Below are positions 26,899 to 36,166 of a stretch of DNA of 64,000 nt, piece after piece. The notes below the pieces were generated by a model, which saw only the letters and a list, made by a program, of their open reading frames with translations, ran no database searches and was not told the DNA's origin. Location: positions 1,441,501-1,505,500 of the forward strand of contig NZ_CP049057.1 of NCBI RefSeq assembly GCF_011044175.1, given 5' to 3'. The first letter of the stretch is position 1; each line of letters starts with the position of its first letter. The translations under genes and the position numbers were made by a program. Source of the DNA: Rasiella rasia. Lineage in GTDB: Bacteria; Bacteroidota; Bacteroidia; Flavobacteriales; Flavobacteriaceae.

Positions 26899-29598
26899 TT
26901 ATTCCGAAATATTTGGCATAAGCCATTTTGTTGCTTTTTCTATTGAAATATCTTTTCGTTTGGCGTACGCCGAAACTTGATCGGATTTTATTTTTCCGAG
27001 ACCAAAATACCGAGCCTCTGGATGTGCAAAATAATACCCAGAAACCGAAGCTGCCGGCCACATTGCCAAACTTTGAGTAAGTGTTACCCCGATAGCTTCT
27101 TCTACATTAAGAAGCTTCCAAATAGTTTCCTTTTCAAGATGGTCTGGGCATGCTGGATATCCTGGAGCGGGCCGTATACCCTTGTAGGTTTCTTTTATAA
27201 GTTCTTCATTTGTTAGTTGTTCACCTACCGCATATCCCCAATGTTTGGTACGCACCTCTTTATGTAAAAATTCTGCAAAAGCCTCTGCCAACCTATCGGC
27301 CAAAGCTTTAACCATAATGCTATTATAATCATCATGGTCTGCCTCAAAATCTGCGGCAAGTTTTGCGGTTCCAAAACCAGTTGACACACAAAAACTGCCT
27401 ATATAATCCTGAATTCCAGTTTCTTTGGGAGCTATAAAATCTGCCAACGCCAAATTTGGTCTGTTGGCAGCTTTTTTAGATTGCTGTCTTAGCGTATGAA
27501 AGACTATCTTATTGTCTTCGGAAATTTTAACCTCAACATCATCTTGATTTATCTGGTTTGCTTCAAACAAACCGAAAACAGCTTTGGCTTTAAGCAATTT
27601 TTCAGAAATAATTTTATCTAAAAGTTCTTGCGCATCGGCAAAGAGCTCTGTTGCTTGGTTTCCCACAATGCTATCTTGTAGAATATCAGGGTAGCGTCCA
27701 TGTAAATCCCAACTTCTAAAAAAAGGTGTCCAATCTATAAAAGAACGTAACTTTTCCATATCGAAATCTTGTAACACCTGAATTCCTAATGTATTTGGCC
27801 TTACTATTTCTGCAGGATTCCAATCGATCTTAAATTTGTTGGCTTGCGCTTCTTTGTGCGAAACATACGTTTTTATCTGTTGCCTGCTTAAAAAGCGTTC
27901 TCTAAATGTGGCATATTCTTCCTTTAAATTTCTTGTATAGCCTGCCTTTCTATCTTTCTGAAGCAAATCACCAACCACAGTAACCGCCCGAGAAGCATCG
28001 TTTACATGTACAACGGCATGATTGTATTGCGGATCTATCTTTACGGCTGTATGGGCTTTACTGGTGGTAGCGCCTCCAATAAGTAAGGGCACTTCAAAAT
28101 TTTGACGTTGCATTTCTTTGGCAAGAAAAACCATCTCATCTAATGAAGGAGTAATTAGACCACTTAGCCCCACAATATCTACCTGATGTTCTTTTGCTTG
28201 TGCAATAATCTGCTCTGGTGGTACCATTACACCCAGGTCTACAATTTCATAATTATTACACGCTAGAACAACAGAAACAATATTTTTACCAATATCGTGT
28301 ACATCACCTTTTACAGTTGCCATTAATACTTTTCCGGCAGAATTTGTCACTGCATCTTTTTCAGAAAAAATATAGGGTTCTAGATAGGCCACTGCTTTTT
28401 TCATTACTCGTGCACTCTTCACCACTTGGGGCAAGAACATTTTACCACTTCCAAAAAGATCACCAACTACGTTCATTCCTATCATTAAATGTCCTTCAAT
28501 AACAGCAATAGGTTTATCTACGCTCTGTCGCGCTTCTTCAATATCTTCAATAATATATTGGTCAATTCCTTTCACTAAGGCTCTTGTAATTCTGTCCTGT
28601 AGTGGTGTATTTCTCCACCCATCATCTACCGTTTTTTCTTTGGCCTTGTCTATAACGGTTTCAGCAAAATCTAGTAAGCGTTCTGTTGCATCTTCACGGC
28701 GGTCTAAGACAACATCTTCTACGTAGGTTAATAAATCTTTAGGAATCTCATCATATACTTCTAACATGGTAGGATTTACAATACCTATATTCATACCAGC
28801 CTGGATAGCGTGGTATAAAAAGACAGAGTGCATCGCTTCCCGAACTGTATTGTTACCTCTAAAACTAAATGAAACATTACTTACTCCTCCGCTTACACTG
28901 CAATGGGGCAGGTTAGTGCGTACCCATCGCGTAGCCTCAATAAAGTGGACAGCATTTTTACGATGCTCTTGCATTCCTGTGGCTACCGGAAAAACATTAA
29001 GGTCGAAAATAATATCTTCTGGAGGAAAATTAACAACATCTACCAATACGCGATATGAGCGTTCAGCAATTTCGATACGACGTTGAAATGAGTCTGCCTG
29101 TCCCACTTCATCGAACGCCATAATTATGACTGCAGCACCATATCTTTTAATTTTTCTAGCTTGTTCTATAAACAGCGCTTCCCCTTCTTTCAGACTAATT
29201 GAATTTACCACACATTTGCCCTGTACAACTTGAAGTCCGGCCTCGATGATTTCCCATTTTGAGCTGTCTATCATGATTGGGACTCTGGCGATATCTGGTT
29301 CTGCCATAATAAGGTTTAGAAACTTTACCATTGCCTCCTTACCGTCAATAAGGCCATCGTCCATATTAACATCTATAATTTGAGCGCCTCCTTCTACTTG
29401 CTCTCGCGCTACGCTTAATGCTTCGTCAAAATTTCCTTCTTTTATAAGACGTAGAAACTTTTTTGATCCTGCTACATTGGTACGCTCACCCACATTAATG
29501 AAATTACTTTCAGGAGTGATAATTAAAGGCTCTAAACCCGATAATTTAAGCCATCTGGCTTGATTGTTATGCATTGCTTGCTGGTGGGATTGTATCAT
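26899..29598 (-). CDS. metH: Cobalamin-dependent methionine synthase, C-terminal piece (folate, B12 and activation domains)
   Basis: This 899-residue protein lacks the homocysteine-binding module of full-length MetH. The domains in order are a pterin-binding barrel ([18 protein letters not shown] at about 31-48), a cap, a B12-binding domain with GDVHDIGKN (axial ligand His434), and the SAM-dependent activation domain ([33 protein letters not shown]). The missing module is encoded separately at 30565-31581. The N-terminus is intact with its own start, so this is a normal two-gene MetH rather than a frameshift. Confidence 0.95.
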   Translation of the reverse strand: MIQSHQQAMHNNQARWLKLSGLEPLIITPESNFINVGERTNVAGSKKFLRLIKEGNFDEALSVAREQVEGGAQIIDVNMDDGLIDGKEAMVKFLNLIMAEPDIARVPIMIDSSKWEIIEAGLQVVQGKCVVNSISLKEGEALFIEQARKIKRYGAAVIIMAFDEVGQADSFQRRIEIAERSYRVLVDVVNFPPEDIIFDLNVFPVATGMQEHRKNAVHFIEATRWVRTNLPHCSVSGGVSNVSFSFRGNNTVREAMHSVFLYHAIQAGMNIGIVNPTMLEVYDEIPKDLLTYVEDVVLDRREDATERLLDFAETVIDKAKEKTVDDGWRNTPLQDRITRALVKGIDQYIIEDIEEARQSVDKPIAVIEGHLMIGMNVVGDLFGSGKMFLPQVVKSARVMKKAVAYLEPYIFSEKDAVTNSAGKVLMATVKGDVHDIGKNIVSVVLACNNYEIVDLGVMVPPEQIIAQAKEHQVDIVGLSGLITPSLDEMVFLAKEMQRQNFEVPLLIGGATTSKAHTAVKIDPQYNHAVVHVNDASRAVTVVGDLLQKDRKAGYTRNLKEEYATFRERFLSRQQIKTYVSHKEAQANKFKIDWNPAEIVRPNTLGIQVLQDFDMEKLRSFIDWTPFFRSWDLHGRYPDILQDSIVGNQATELFADAQELLDKIISEKLLKAKAVFGLFEANQINQDDVEVKISEDNKIVFHTLRQQSKKAANRPNLALADFIAPKETGIQDYIGSFCVSTGFGTAKLAADFEADHDDYNSIMVKALADRLAEAFAEFLHKEVRTKHWGYAVGEQLTNEELIKETYKGIRPAPGYPACPDHLEKETIWKLLNVEEAIGVTLTQSLAMWPAASVSGYYFAHPEARYFGLGKIKSDQVSAYAKRKDISIEKATKWLMPNISE

Positions 29599-29626
29599 TA
29601 TTTATTGTAGTAGTTCATAAGAATTA

Positions 29627-30568
29627 TTAAAATGGCAAGTTGGATACATCTACATTTCCACCTGAAAGAATAATGCCTATTTTTTTATTTCTGAAATGGT
29701 CCTTTTCTCGAAGCGCCGCTGCAAATGGCACCGCGCTACTAGGCTCAACAACAATTTTCATGCGCTCCCAAATTAGTTTCATACCATGAATAATTTCATC
29801 TTCTTCAACCCGGATAATTTCTGAAACCAATTCCTGGATAATTGGAAAATTGAGATCCCCTAAATTAGTTCTAAGTCCGTCGGCCACTGTTTGAGTAGTT
29901 TGGTTGGTTTCTATTTTACCCGATTGCAAAGACCTGTAAGCATCGTCTACAGCAAAAGGTTCACCACCAATTGTTTTACAGTTACCACTTAAATAATGAG
30001 TAGCTAATGCTGTTCCGGCAATTAAACCACCACCCCCAACAGGTGTCAACAAAAAATCTAAATCGGCATGCTTTTGAAGCAATTCGGCTCCCGCAGTAGC
30101 ATTACCCAGAATTACATCGATGTTATTAGAGGGGTGTAAAAATGTAGCACCTGTTTTCAGTTGAATAGCTGCTGCCGTTGCTTCACGTGCTGCTAATGTA
30201 CTTTCACATTCAGTAATTTGGGCACCATAGCTTTTAACCCCTTCTTTCTTTACTAAAGGGGCATTTTCGGGCATAACAACATATGCTTGTACCTTTAAAA
30301 TTCTTGCTGCTAGCGCAACTGCTTGTCCGAAATTACCAGATGAGTGGGTTACCACACCTGCTTTTTTCTGCGCGTGAGATAGGTTTTGAATGGCATGCAC
30401 GGCTCCGCGCATTTTAAAAGCTCCCATTTTCTGGAAATTCTCACATTTAAAATATAGCTGCGCACCAACGATTTCATTTAAAGATGAAGACGTTACTATA
30501 GGAGTTTGATGAACAAAGGGGGTAACTGTTGCTATGGCCTCCTCTAAATGTTGTTTTGTTGGTATCAT
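29627..30568 (-). CDS. Fold-type II PLP enzyme: threonine/serine dehydratase or serine racemase-like
   Basis: This 313-residue protein has the PLP lysine Lys52 in GAFKMRGA, the substrate loop [10 protein letters not shown] and the phosphate-binding loop VGGGGLIAG. It lacks the C-terminal regulatory domain of biosynthetic IlvA, so it fits the catabolic threonine dehydratase, serine racemase or hydroxyaspartate dehydratase group. It overlaps metH-N by 4 bp (ATGA) and sits between the two metH pieces under SAM-I control. It may be linked to serine, one-carbon or 2-oxobutanoate metabolism. Confidence 0.8.
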   Translation of the reverse strand: MIPTKQHLEEAIATVTPFVHQTPIVTSSSLNEIVGAQLYFKCENFQKMGAFKMRGAVHAIQNLSHAQKKAGVVTHSSGNFGQAVALAARILKVQAYVVMPENAPLVKKEGVKSYGAQITECESTLAAREATAAAIQLKTGATFLHPSNNIDVILGNATAGAELLQKHADLDFLLTPVGGGGLIAGTALATHYLSGNCKTIGGEPFAVDDAYRSLQSGKIETNQTTQTVADGLRTNLGDLNFPIIQELVSEIIRVEEDEIIHGMKLIWERMKIVVEPSSAVPFAAALREKDHFRNKKIGIILSGGNVDVSNLPF

Positions 30569-31581
30569 AATACGTTATTCGTTTCTAGCGCTAGGGGTCT
30601 AGGTTGATATTTGGCAGCTAAAGTTGCAATTGCTGTAATGTGCTCTGGTGTTGTACCACAGCAACCTCCAATGATATTAACAAGTTGCTTTTCAAGATAC
30701 GTTTCGATTTGAGCAGCCATTTTTTTCGGACTCTCATCATAGTCACCAAACGCATTTGGTAATCCGGCATTTGGATACGCCGACACTGCGAGGTTGGTAC
30801 GGTTGGCAATAACTTGGAGGTGAGGCGTGAGTTGTTTGGCGCCCAGCGCACAGTTAAAACCGATACTAAGTAGCGGTATATGAGACACAGAAATTAAAAA
30901 TGCCTCTGCTGTTTGCCCCGATAAGGTACGTCCTGAAGCATCTGTAATAGTACCACTTATCATAACTGGAACATCAATTTTGCGTTCTTCTTTCACTTCT
31001 TCTATCGCAAATAATGCTGCTTTTGCATTTAGGGTGTCGAACACTGTTTCAATCAACAACAAATCTACACCTCCGTCTAACAAGGCTTCTGCTTGTTGTT
31101 TGTATGCAATGCGAAGCTCGTTAAATGAGACTGCTCTAAAACCAGGGTCGTTAACATCTGGCGACATACTAGCTGTTTTATTAGTTGGCCCCATGGCCCC
31201 TGCAACAAAACGAGGTTTATTTGGCTCTTGAAGAGTGAATTTGTCTGCAACCTTTCTAGCGATTTTAGCGCTTTGTAAGTTAATTTCATACACGAGGTCT
31301 TCCATGTTATAATCTGCCATGGCAATAGTTGTACTAGAAAAGGTGTTGGTTTCTACGATATCTGCACCTGCTTTAAAATATTTACTGTGAATGGTTGCAA
31401 TAGCTTCTGGTTGGGTGAGTGATAACAGGTCGTTATTTCCTTTTACTGAAATCGCTATGTTTTCAAAACGCTTGCCTCTAAAATCTGCTTCTGAAAATCG
31501 ATACTGTTGTAACATAGTCCCCATGGCACCATCTAGGATAAGGATACGTTTTTGTAATTCTTTATGGATATTCTTCTTCAT
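30565..31581 (-). CDS. metH: Homocysteine S-methyltransferase module of split MetH
   Basis: This 338-residue zinc-dependent homocysteine-binding barrel has zinc ligands Cys244 (GFNCALGA) and Cys307-Cys308 ([10 protein letters not shown]). The start [15 protein letters not shown] matches the MetH N-terminus. It is the first coding region after the upstream SAM-I riboswitch, with a leader of about 210 nt between them. It must work in trans with the C-terminal piece encoded at 26899-29598. Confidence 0.93.
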   Translation of the reverse strand: MKKNIHKELQKRILILDGAMGTMLQQYRFSEADFRGKRFENIAISVKGNNDLLSLTQPEAIATIHSKYFKAGADIVETNTFSSTTIAMADYNMEDLVYEINLQSAKIARKVADKFTLQEPNKPRFVAGAMGPTNKTASMSPDVNDPGFRAVSFNELRIAYKQQAEALLDGGVDLLLIETVFDTLNAKAALFAIEEVKEERKIDVPVMISGTITDASGRTLSGQTAEAFLISVSHIPLLSIGFNCALGAKQLTPHLQVIANRTNLAVSAYPNAGLPNAFGDYDESPKKMAAQIETYLEKQLVNIIGGCCGTTPEHITAIATLAAKYQPRPLALETNNVL

Positions 31582-31626
31582 TTTATGTTTTTATTTTCGC
31601 TTAGTATGTATTGCGCGTATACAATC

Positions 31627-31712
31627 GGGCAGGGATTGAGGCTTTGTTGGAGCTACTCGCAGAGAGCGACTGCCGAAAGCCAGGCGCTTTGTTTTTCACA
31701 AAGCGGCCCGCC
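31627..31712 (-). repeat. GC-rich structured element in the metH leader
   Basis: 51 of 86 bases are G or C, far above the flanking DNA. It contains an 8-bp stem CGCTTTGT (31685-31692)/ACAAAGCG (31698-31705), a 4-bp stem TCGC/GCGA (31657-31660, 31666-31669) and a 5-bp match GGCAG/CTGCC (31628-31632, 31670-31674). It follows the SAM-I aptamer and precedes metH-N. One frame through it encodes a peptide (ATAESQALCFSQSGPPNYKH) that I remember from many flavobacterial spurious ORFs, which suggests a dispersed intergenic repeat. That memory is unchecked. Confidence 0.5.
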
Positions 31713-31788
31713 AAACTACAAACATTGCAACAGCGTGCAACAGTAATTTTAAGTATATCAAGAATAGGTGGGTAAAACCAAATGGGGT

Positions 31789-31894
31789 GTTATCTATTCC
31801 GAAGATACGGATAGAATGTAGCACCTTCCCCAATATAACATTAGGAGGTTGCTAAGGCATCAAAGGGTCTATTCCCTCAACCTTTCTTGATAAC
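31789..31894 (-). promoter_or_regulatory. SAM-I (S-box) riboswitch upstream of metH-N
   Basis: On the minus strand the RNA begins GTTATCAAGAAAGG and contains GAGGGA, GACCC, the GCAACC segment and GGTGCTACATTC. It closes with GATAAC pairing with the first GTTATC (P1). These are the conserved blocks of the SAM-I aptamer in order and spacing. SAM binding would switch off the downstream metH-dehydratase-metH-metF operon. No U-tract terminator is visible between it and metH-N, so the mode of control is unclear. Confidence 0.95.
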
Positions 31895-31957
31895 TTTCAG
31901 TACGAAATGAACGATACTGCAGAAGAGCACTAAGATCTCTTCTACTAGTTTTAAATT

Positions 31958-32380
31958 TTATTCTTGCTCATCTGCGATGAGACTTGCAAGGGTGGTATTT
32001 TCTAGAATATTCAGGTTAGAATCTCTAACTGTCACCATTAATTTATGAACGCTACAGGCTTGCTCGTCGGGGCAATCTTCGCAGCGTTCGTAAAAATTTA
32101 GACTCACACAGGGTACTAATGCAATGGGACCTTCTAAAACTCGGTACACGCTAGCAATGGTAATCTCTTGTGGAGATTTTGCTAGAAAATAGCCGCCGCC
32201 TTTCCCTTTCTTAGATTCTAAAATACCCGCCTTTCGTAAGATGAGTAATATGCTTTCTAAGAACTTCTGGGATATATTTTCTGCCTCTGAAATGACCAAA
32301 ATTTGCACAGGATCTTGCGTATTTCGTTTGGCGAGATACGTGAGCGCTTTAAGACCATATTTTGTTTTTCGAGATAACAT
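31958..32380 (-). CDS. Rrf2-family transcriptional regulator with four cysteines
   Basis: This 140-residue protein has the Rrf2 winged-helix start MLSRKTKYGLKALTYLA and the wing KKGKGGGYFLA. Cys91, Cys100, Cys103 and Cys109 (within PCVSLNFYERCEDCPDEQAC) fit an iron-sulfur or redox sensor as in IscR/NsrR relatives. Spacing differs from IscR, so the cluster type is unknown. It is the last gene of the first SAM-I operon, 3 bp after osmC, and probably regulates sulfur or cysteine metabolism. Confidence 0.87.
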   Translation of the reverse strand: MLSRKTKYGLKALTYLAKRNTQDPVQILVISEAENISQKFLESILLILRKAGILESKKGKGGGYFLAKSPQEITIASVYRVLEGPIALVPCVSLNFYERCEDCPDEQACSVHKLMVTVRDSNLNILENTTLASLIADEQE

Positions 32381-32383
32381 AAA

Positions 32384-32806
32384 TTAAGCGATTTTAGCAC
32401 CATTAACAACTACATCATATGTGATGGGTACTTGTGGCTCGATAGTTAAAGATACTGAACAATATTTTTGAAAGCTAAGATCTGCTGCTTTTTTCGCTTT
32501 CAGAGGTATAATATTTCCTTCTAGATAAATAGTTACATGCATAGCTTTAAAAGGCTTTGCTTCTTTTACTTTTATACGCTCTCCTTCTACCTCAACTTTA
32601 TAACTTGTAATTTCTTGCCTTTGTTTTTTGAGTATTGAAATGATATCTATAGCACTGCAGCCACCCACGCTCATGAGTAGAAGTTCCATCGGACTTGCGC
32701 CTTGCACTCCTTCATCGGTTTTGTTATCTAGTAGTACCGGGATTTTATTTGCCCCAATTCCCTCGAGCAAATAATTATCATTCTTTCTTTCTAAGGTAAC
32801 TTTCAT
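32384..32806 (-). CDS. OsmC-family protein
   Basis: This 140-residue protein has the two redox cysteines of the OsmC/Ohr family: Cys50 (MSVGGCSAID) and Cys116 (FQKYCSVSL). These reduce organic peroxides in characterised members. I chose the ATG at 32806 (MKVTLERKNDNY) because the longer frame would overlap the homoserine dehydrogenase stop and adds no conserved residues. It lies between homoserine dehydrogenase and the Rrf2 gene in a methionine operon, suggesting a role in sulfur redox balance. Confidence 0.87.
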   Translation of the reverse strand: MKVTLERKNDNYLLEGIGANKIPVLLDNKTDEGVQGASPMELLLMSVGGCSAIDIISILKKQRQEITSYKVEVEGERIKVKEAKPFKAMHVTIYLEGNIIPLKAKKAADLSFQKYCSVSLTIEPQVPITYDVVVNGAKIA

Positions 32807-32810
32807 ATTT

Positions 32811-33950
32811 TTATAATTGATTACAAATTCGCAATACATCGCCAAAAACACCTCTGGCGGTTACTGCTGCCCCTGCCCCAGCACCCTGAATGACAATTGG
32901 GTTTGACCCGTAACTTTCTGTGTAAATTTCGAAAAGCGAATCGCTTCCTTTTAATTGCCCTAACATACTATTTTTAGGCGTTTCTTGCAAGCGAACTTCT
33001 AAAACTCCCCCATCTTCTCGCGATAAATCGCCATGAAGATCACCAACGTAACGCAATACAGAATCTTTTTTAAGATTTTTCTTCTTTAGTAAGAAAGGCA
33101 AATCGAGTTGTTTAATGTTCTGAAAGAAAGCTTCTTCGGTAACATTTCTCAGTTGTTTTGGGATGAGATTCTGAATCGAAACATCTTTTAACTCTACACG
33201 TAGTTCTAACTCGCGTGCCAATATTAAAAGTTTTCTTGCCACGTCCATTCCGCATAGATCTTCTCTTGGATCTGGCTCTGTAAAACCCTTTCGTTTCGCT
33301 TTTTTCACCATTTCGCTAAACGTACAACTGCCTTCAGAAAATTCATTAAAAATAAAACTTAAAGACCCAGAAAACACCCCACGAATACGTGTAATGTTTT
33401 CACCAGATTGGTGTAGCAGGTTTATGGTATCTATTAGGGGTAGCCCCGCACCAACATTGGTTTCGTACAAATAGTTTTTTTCGTATGTCTTTAGCAGACT
33501 TCTCAACTTGAGATACTCTTCCCAGCTATTGGTATTTTTATGTTTGTTAGAAGACACCAGATGAAAGCCATTGGCTACTAGAGCCTCATAGTTTTGAGTA
33601 AAAGCGTTATCTGCTGTGTTATCTATTGCAATTAAGTTTTCGAATTTGTTTTGTGTAGCAAAGTCAATGACATCGTGGACCGAATAGGAAACTCCTTTCT
33701 TTATTTTCTCTTGTTGCCAATTGGAATCAATTCCATCTTTTTTAAACAAAACTTGGCTTGAATTGGCCAGTGCAAAAACGGTAATTTCTAAATTTTTATT
33801 TTCAATAAGTTGTTGCTGGCGGGCAAATAGTTGCTCTAAAAATGCCTCTCCAACTTTTCCATGTCCAAAAATCGCCACATAAACGTGACATCTTTGTAGT
33901 TCGGTTATATTAATTCTCTCTTCTGAAATATGTATGGTTTCTGTATGCAT
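32811..33950 (-). CDS. Homoserine dehydrogenase
   Basis: This 379-residue protein has the NAD(P)-binding motif IFGHGKVGEAF (Gly29, Gly31, Gly34), the catalytic region TNVGAGLPLIDTI and FSGSLSFIFNEF, and KGFTEPDPREDLCGMDVARKL. It resembles the dehydrogenase half of fused aspartokinase-homoserine dehydrogenases but has no kinase part and no ACT domain. It makes homoserine for methionine and threonine. Its position after the cystathionine gamma-synthase-type gene and a SAM-I riboswitch ties it to methionine supply. Confidence 0.92.
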   Translation of the reverse strand: MHTETIHISEERINITELQRCHVYVAIFGHGKVGEAFLEQLFARQQQLIENKNLEITVFALANSSQVLFKKDGIDSNWQQEKIKKGVSYSVHDVIDFATQNKFENLIAIDNTADNAFTQNYEALVANGFHLVSSNKHKNTNSWEEYLKLRSLLKTYEKNYLYETNVGAGLPLIDTINLLHQSGENITRIRGVFSGSLSFIFNEFSEGSCTFSEMVKKAKRKGFTEPDPREDLCGMDVARKLLILARELELRVELKDVSIQNLIPKQLRNVTEEAFFQNIKQLDLPFLLKKKNLKKDSVLRYVGDLHGDLSREDGGVLEVRLQETPKNSMLGQLKGSDSLFEIYTESYGSNPIVIQGAGAGAAVTARGVFGDVLRICNQL

Positions 33951-33960
33951 CGTTCAATAA

Positions 33961-35130
33961 TTAAAGGGCTTCTGCAACTTGTGTTGTTTCAATTTTTTTG
34001 AAGGCATTCTCCAAATCTTGAAGTAGATCGTCGCTATTTTCAATTCCACAAGACAACCTAATTAGCGAGTCTTTTATACCCGCCTTATGTCTACGAGCTC
34101 TTGGTACACTGGCATGCGTCATTTGTGGAGGATGACAAAGCAAACTCTTTACGCCCCCTAAACTTTCTGCTAACTTAAAATAGTTGGTAGCTGTTACGAA
34201 TGTATTTGCTGCTTCTACGGTATCATTTTTTAAACTGAAAGAGACTATGCCTCCAAAGAGTCCATTTTGTTGTTTTTTCGCAATTTTATGGTTTTTATGC
34301 GTTGCTAATCCAGGAAAATAGACATCGTTAACAGCTTCACATTTCAGAAGAAATTCGGCTACTTTTTGTGCGTTTTCACATTGTTTTCTATACCGAATAT
34401 CTAATGTTTCAATACCGCGAATTGTGAGGAATGAATCCCACGGACCTAAAATTCCGCCAGATGCATTCTGGATAAATTTTATTTTTTCTGAAAGTTCCTT
34501 TGTTTTGGTTGCTACAAGCCCAGCCACTAAATCGCTATGACCGCCAATATATTTGGTTCCGCTATGAATAACTATGTCTGCACCTAACGAAAAGGGTTGT
34601 TGTGCAATAGGGCTTGCAAACGTATTATCTACAACCAATAAGGCACCAACTTGCTGTGCAACTTTTGAAATAGCTTCAATATCTGAAACCTTTAAAGTTG
34701 GATTTGTAGGAGATTCTAACCAAATGAGCTTGGTTTTTGTGCTTATTGCATTCGCTACATTTGCTACGTTAGTGGTATCTACGTATCTAATTTGAACACC
34801 TAATTTTTCGTATACATGGGTAAACAACCGGTAGGCACCACCATAAATATCGTCTACCGCTATAATTTCGTCACCAGTTGCAAGTAACTTTAGAACCGCA
34901 TCTATAGCTGCTAAGCCTGTACCAAAGGCAAAGGCACCGTCTCCTCCTTCTAATTTTGCCACCACGTCTTCTAAGACCTTACGTGTTGGGTTGTTGCTCC
35001 TGGCGTAATCGAAGCCTTTATTTACGCCAGGTGCGTCTTGAATAAACGTTGATGTTTGGTACACAGGCACCGAAATTGCGCCCGTAAGTGGGTCGCTTGG
35101 AATGGAATGAATAATTTTTGTTGCACTCAT
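33961..35130 (-). CDS. metB: Cystathionine gamma-synthase-type / O-acylhomoserine sulfhydrylase PLP enzyme
   Basis: This 389-residue fold-type I enzyme of the Cys/Met metabolism family has PLP lysine Lys193 in HSGTKYIGGHSD and the pyridine-binding Asp168 in VVDNTF. The phosphate-site GTGLAAI segment and the C-terminal LAESLGGVKSLLCHPPQMTH are also present. Members may be cystathionine gamma-synthase, gamma-lyase or O-succinylhomoserine sulfhydrylase, and sequence alone does not decide. First position after a SAM-I riboswitch and before homoserine dehydrogenase favours the biosynthetic direction. Confidence 0.87.
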   Translation of the reverse strand: MSATKIIHSIPSDPLTGAISVPVYQTSTFIQDAPGVNKGFDYARSNNPTRKVLEDVVAKLEGGDGAFAFGTGLAAIDAVLKLLATGDEIIAVDDIYGGAYRLFTHVYEKLGVQIRYVDTTNVANVANAISTKTKLIWLESPTNPTLKVSDIEAISKVAQQVGALLVVDNTFASPIAQQPFSLGADIVIHSGTKYIGGHSDLVAGLVATKTKELSEKIKFIQNASGGILGPWDSFLTIRGIETLDIRYRKQCENAQKVAEFLLKCEAVNDVYFPGLATHKNHKIAKKQQNGLFGGIVSFSLKNDTVEAANTFVTATNYFKLAESLGGVKSLLCHPPQMTHASVPRARRHKAGIKDSLIRLSCGIENSDDLLQDLENAFKKIETTQVAEAL

Positions 35131-35253
35131 TTTTCTAGTTTTTGAATTAATAAATTAAGCCAAAAGTCAAAATGCACCGTTAGGCGTACTCTTTTAGAAA
35201 AATTGTTAGTAAGAATTGAGTCCCTACAATTCGAAATGAATATGTAGTTTGTC

Positions 35254-35357
35254 GTTATCTATCCCCAGCTTTGCTGGTGTAGAATGTAGCACCTTTCCCA
35301 TAGTAGGCAGGTTGCTAAGGTTTCAAAGGGTCTAATCCCTCCACCTTTCTTGATAAC
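35254..35357 (-). promoter_or_regulatory. SAM-I (S-box) riboswitch upstream of the metB-type gene
   Basis: The minus strand reads GTTATCAAGAAAGGTGGAGG, then GACCC, TTAGCAACC and GGTGCTACATTC, closing with GATAGATAAC. P1 is formed by the first and last six bases. A P4-like stem CCAGC/GCTGG lies near the 3' end. It differs from the first SAM-I element mainly in the variable arms. The distance to the gene start is 123 nt, with no clear terminator. Confidence 0.95.
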
Positions 35358-35475
35358 AATTCAATAAAGATTTGAACTTTGTGAGTACAAATATTGTGAA
35401 AGTACGAGCAAAATTCCTAATAAATTCTCGTATTTTTAAAAATTAGCACGTCAAATTTAATTTAAGTATTTGTAT

Positions 35476-36003
35476 ATGAAGGTATTACATCTTGTCATTT
35501 TTTCTGTGTTTTTTGTGTGTTCAGCAGTTTCTCAAGAAAAATCTGCTCAGTTTCCAGATGATTTTTTCGGAAAATATGCAGGTATGTTGGCTATTTCTTC
35601 AGAAAATAGCAATCAAAAGATTCCTATGGAGTTTCATTTAATGCCAACAGATTCTGTGGGTACTTATACCTATACACTTATCTATGGGGAAGAAACAACA
35701 AAGCAAGTGCGCGACTATACTTTGCGTGTCGAAAATGAAGAAAAAGGGACATATGTTGTTGACGAAAACAACGGCATTATACTAGACGATAAAGTAATTG
35801 GCAATAGAATGTACGCTCTTTTTGAAGTAAATGGCACCATACTCACCACCTTTATCACCTTTGAATCTGAGCATATGGTTTTTGAAATTGTGGCATCCCC
35901 AAAAGAACGTAAACGCCTTAGTTATACTACAGACGAGCGTAAAACGGAAGTGATTTCTTACCCAATTACAACGGTGCAGCGTGCGGTGTTAAAGAAGCTA
36001 TAA
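35476..36003 (+). CDS. Secreted protein of unknown function
   Basis: This 175-residue protein has a signal peptide (ends AVSQ near residue 20) and a small beta-rich domain (GKYAGMLAISSENSNQKI, EFHLMPTDSVGTYTYTLIYGE). The alternating strands resemble lipocalin-like or calycin folds in outline only. I do not recognise a family. A TTG at 35470 extends the frame by two codons, but the ATG at 35476 is preferred. It stands alone between two riboswitch-controlled units. Confidence 0.6.
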   Translation: MKVLHLVIFSVFFVCSAVSQEKSAQFPDDFFGKYAGMLAISSENSNQKIPMEFHLMPTDSVGTYTYTLIYGEETTKQVRDYTLRVENEEKGTYVVDENNGIILDDKVIGNRMYALFEVNGTILTTFITFESEHMVFEIVASPKERKRLSYTTDERKTEVISYPITTVQRAVLKKL

Positions 36004-36030
36004 GAAATTTTATTTTTAGTTTTCTTTCTG

Positions 36031-36038
36031 TACCTTTG
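36031..36038 (+). promoter_or_regulatory. -7 promoter element of metK
   Basis: TACCTTTG is a full match to TAnnTTTG. Transcription would start near 36043, just before the SAM-II aptamer. The -33 region has only T-rich sequence without TTG. Confidence 0.55.
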
Positions 36039-36046
36039 TCGCCATT

Positions 36047-36099
36047 AAGAGGAAAGATTTGACTGATTGCAACCTCGATAAAAAATGCTAAAGGCAGTG
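36047..36099 (+). promoter_or_regulatory. SAM-II riboswitch upstream of metK
   Basis: The plus strand carries the SAM-II signature: GAGG (36049-36052) pairing with CCTC (36073-36076) as P1, the loop AAAGATTTGAC, GATTGCAACC, an A-rich loop GATAAAAAA, and TGCTAAAGG, which closes P2 and the pseudoknot. It aligns well with the published SAM-II core (GATTTAAC..ATTGCA..GCTAAA). It lies 68 bp before the metK start codon. Confidence 0.88.
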
Positions 36100-36166
36100 T
36101 AAACTTCCTTCGACGTTTTCGTCAAATCTTCTTCGGCACATACTATTAAATTATAAAATATAAGTA

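Noticed and set aside
26899-31581. Split metH as a frameshift or assembly error
   Set aside because: A whole gene lies between the two pieces, each piece has its own start and full domains, and the homocysteine module ends normally. Two-gene MetH is known in Bacteroidetes.
31564-31746. 60-codon plus-strand frame over the metH leader
   Set aside because: It is the translation of the GC-rich structured element and the 5' end of metH-N read backwards. The RNA-like structure is the better explanation.
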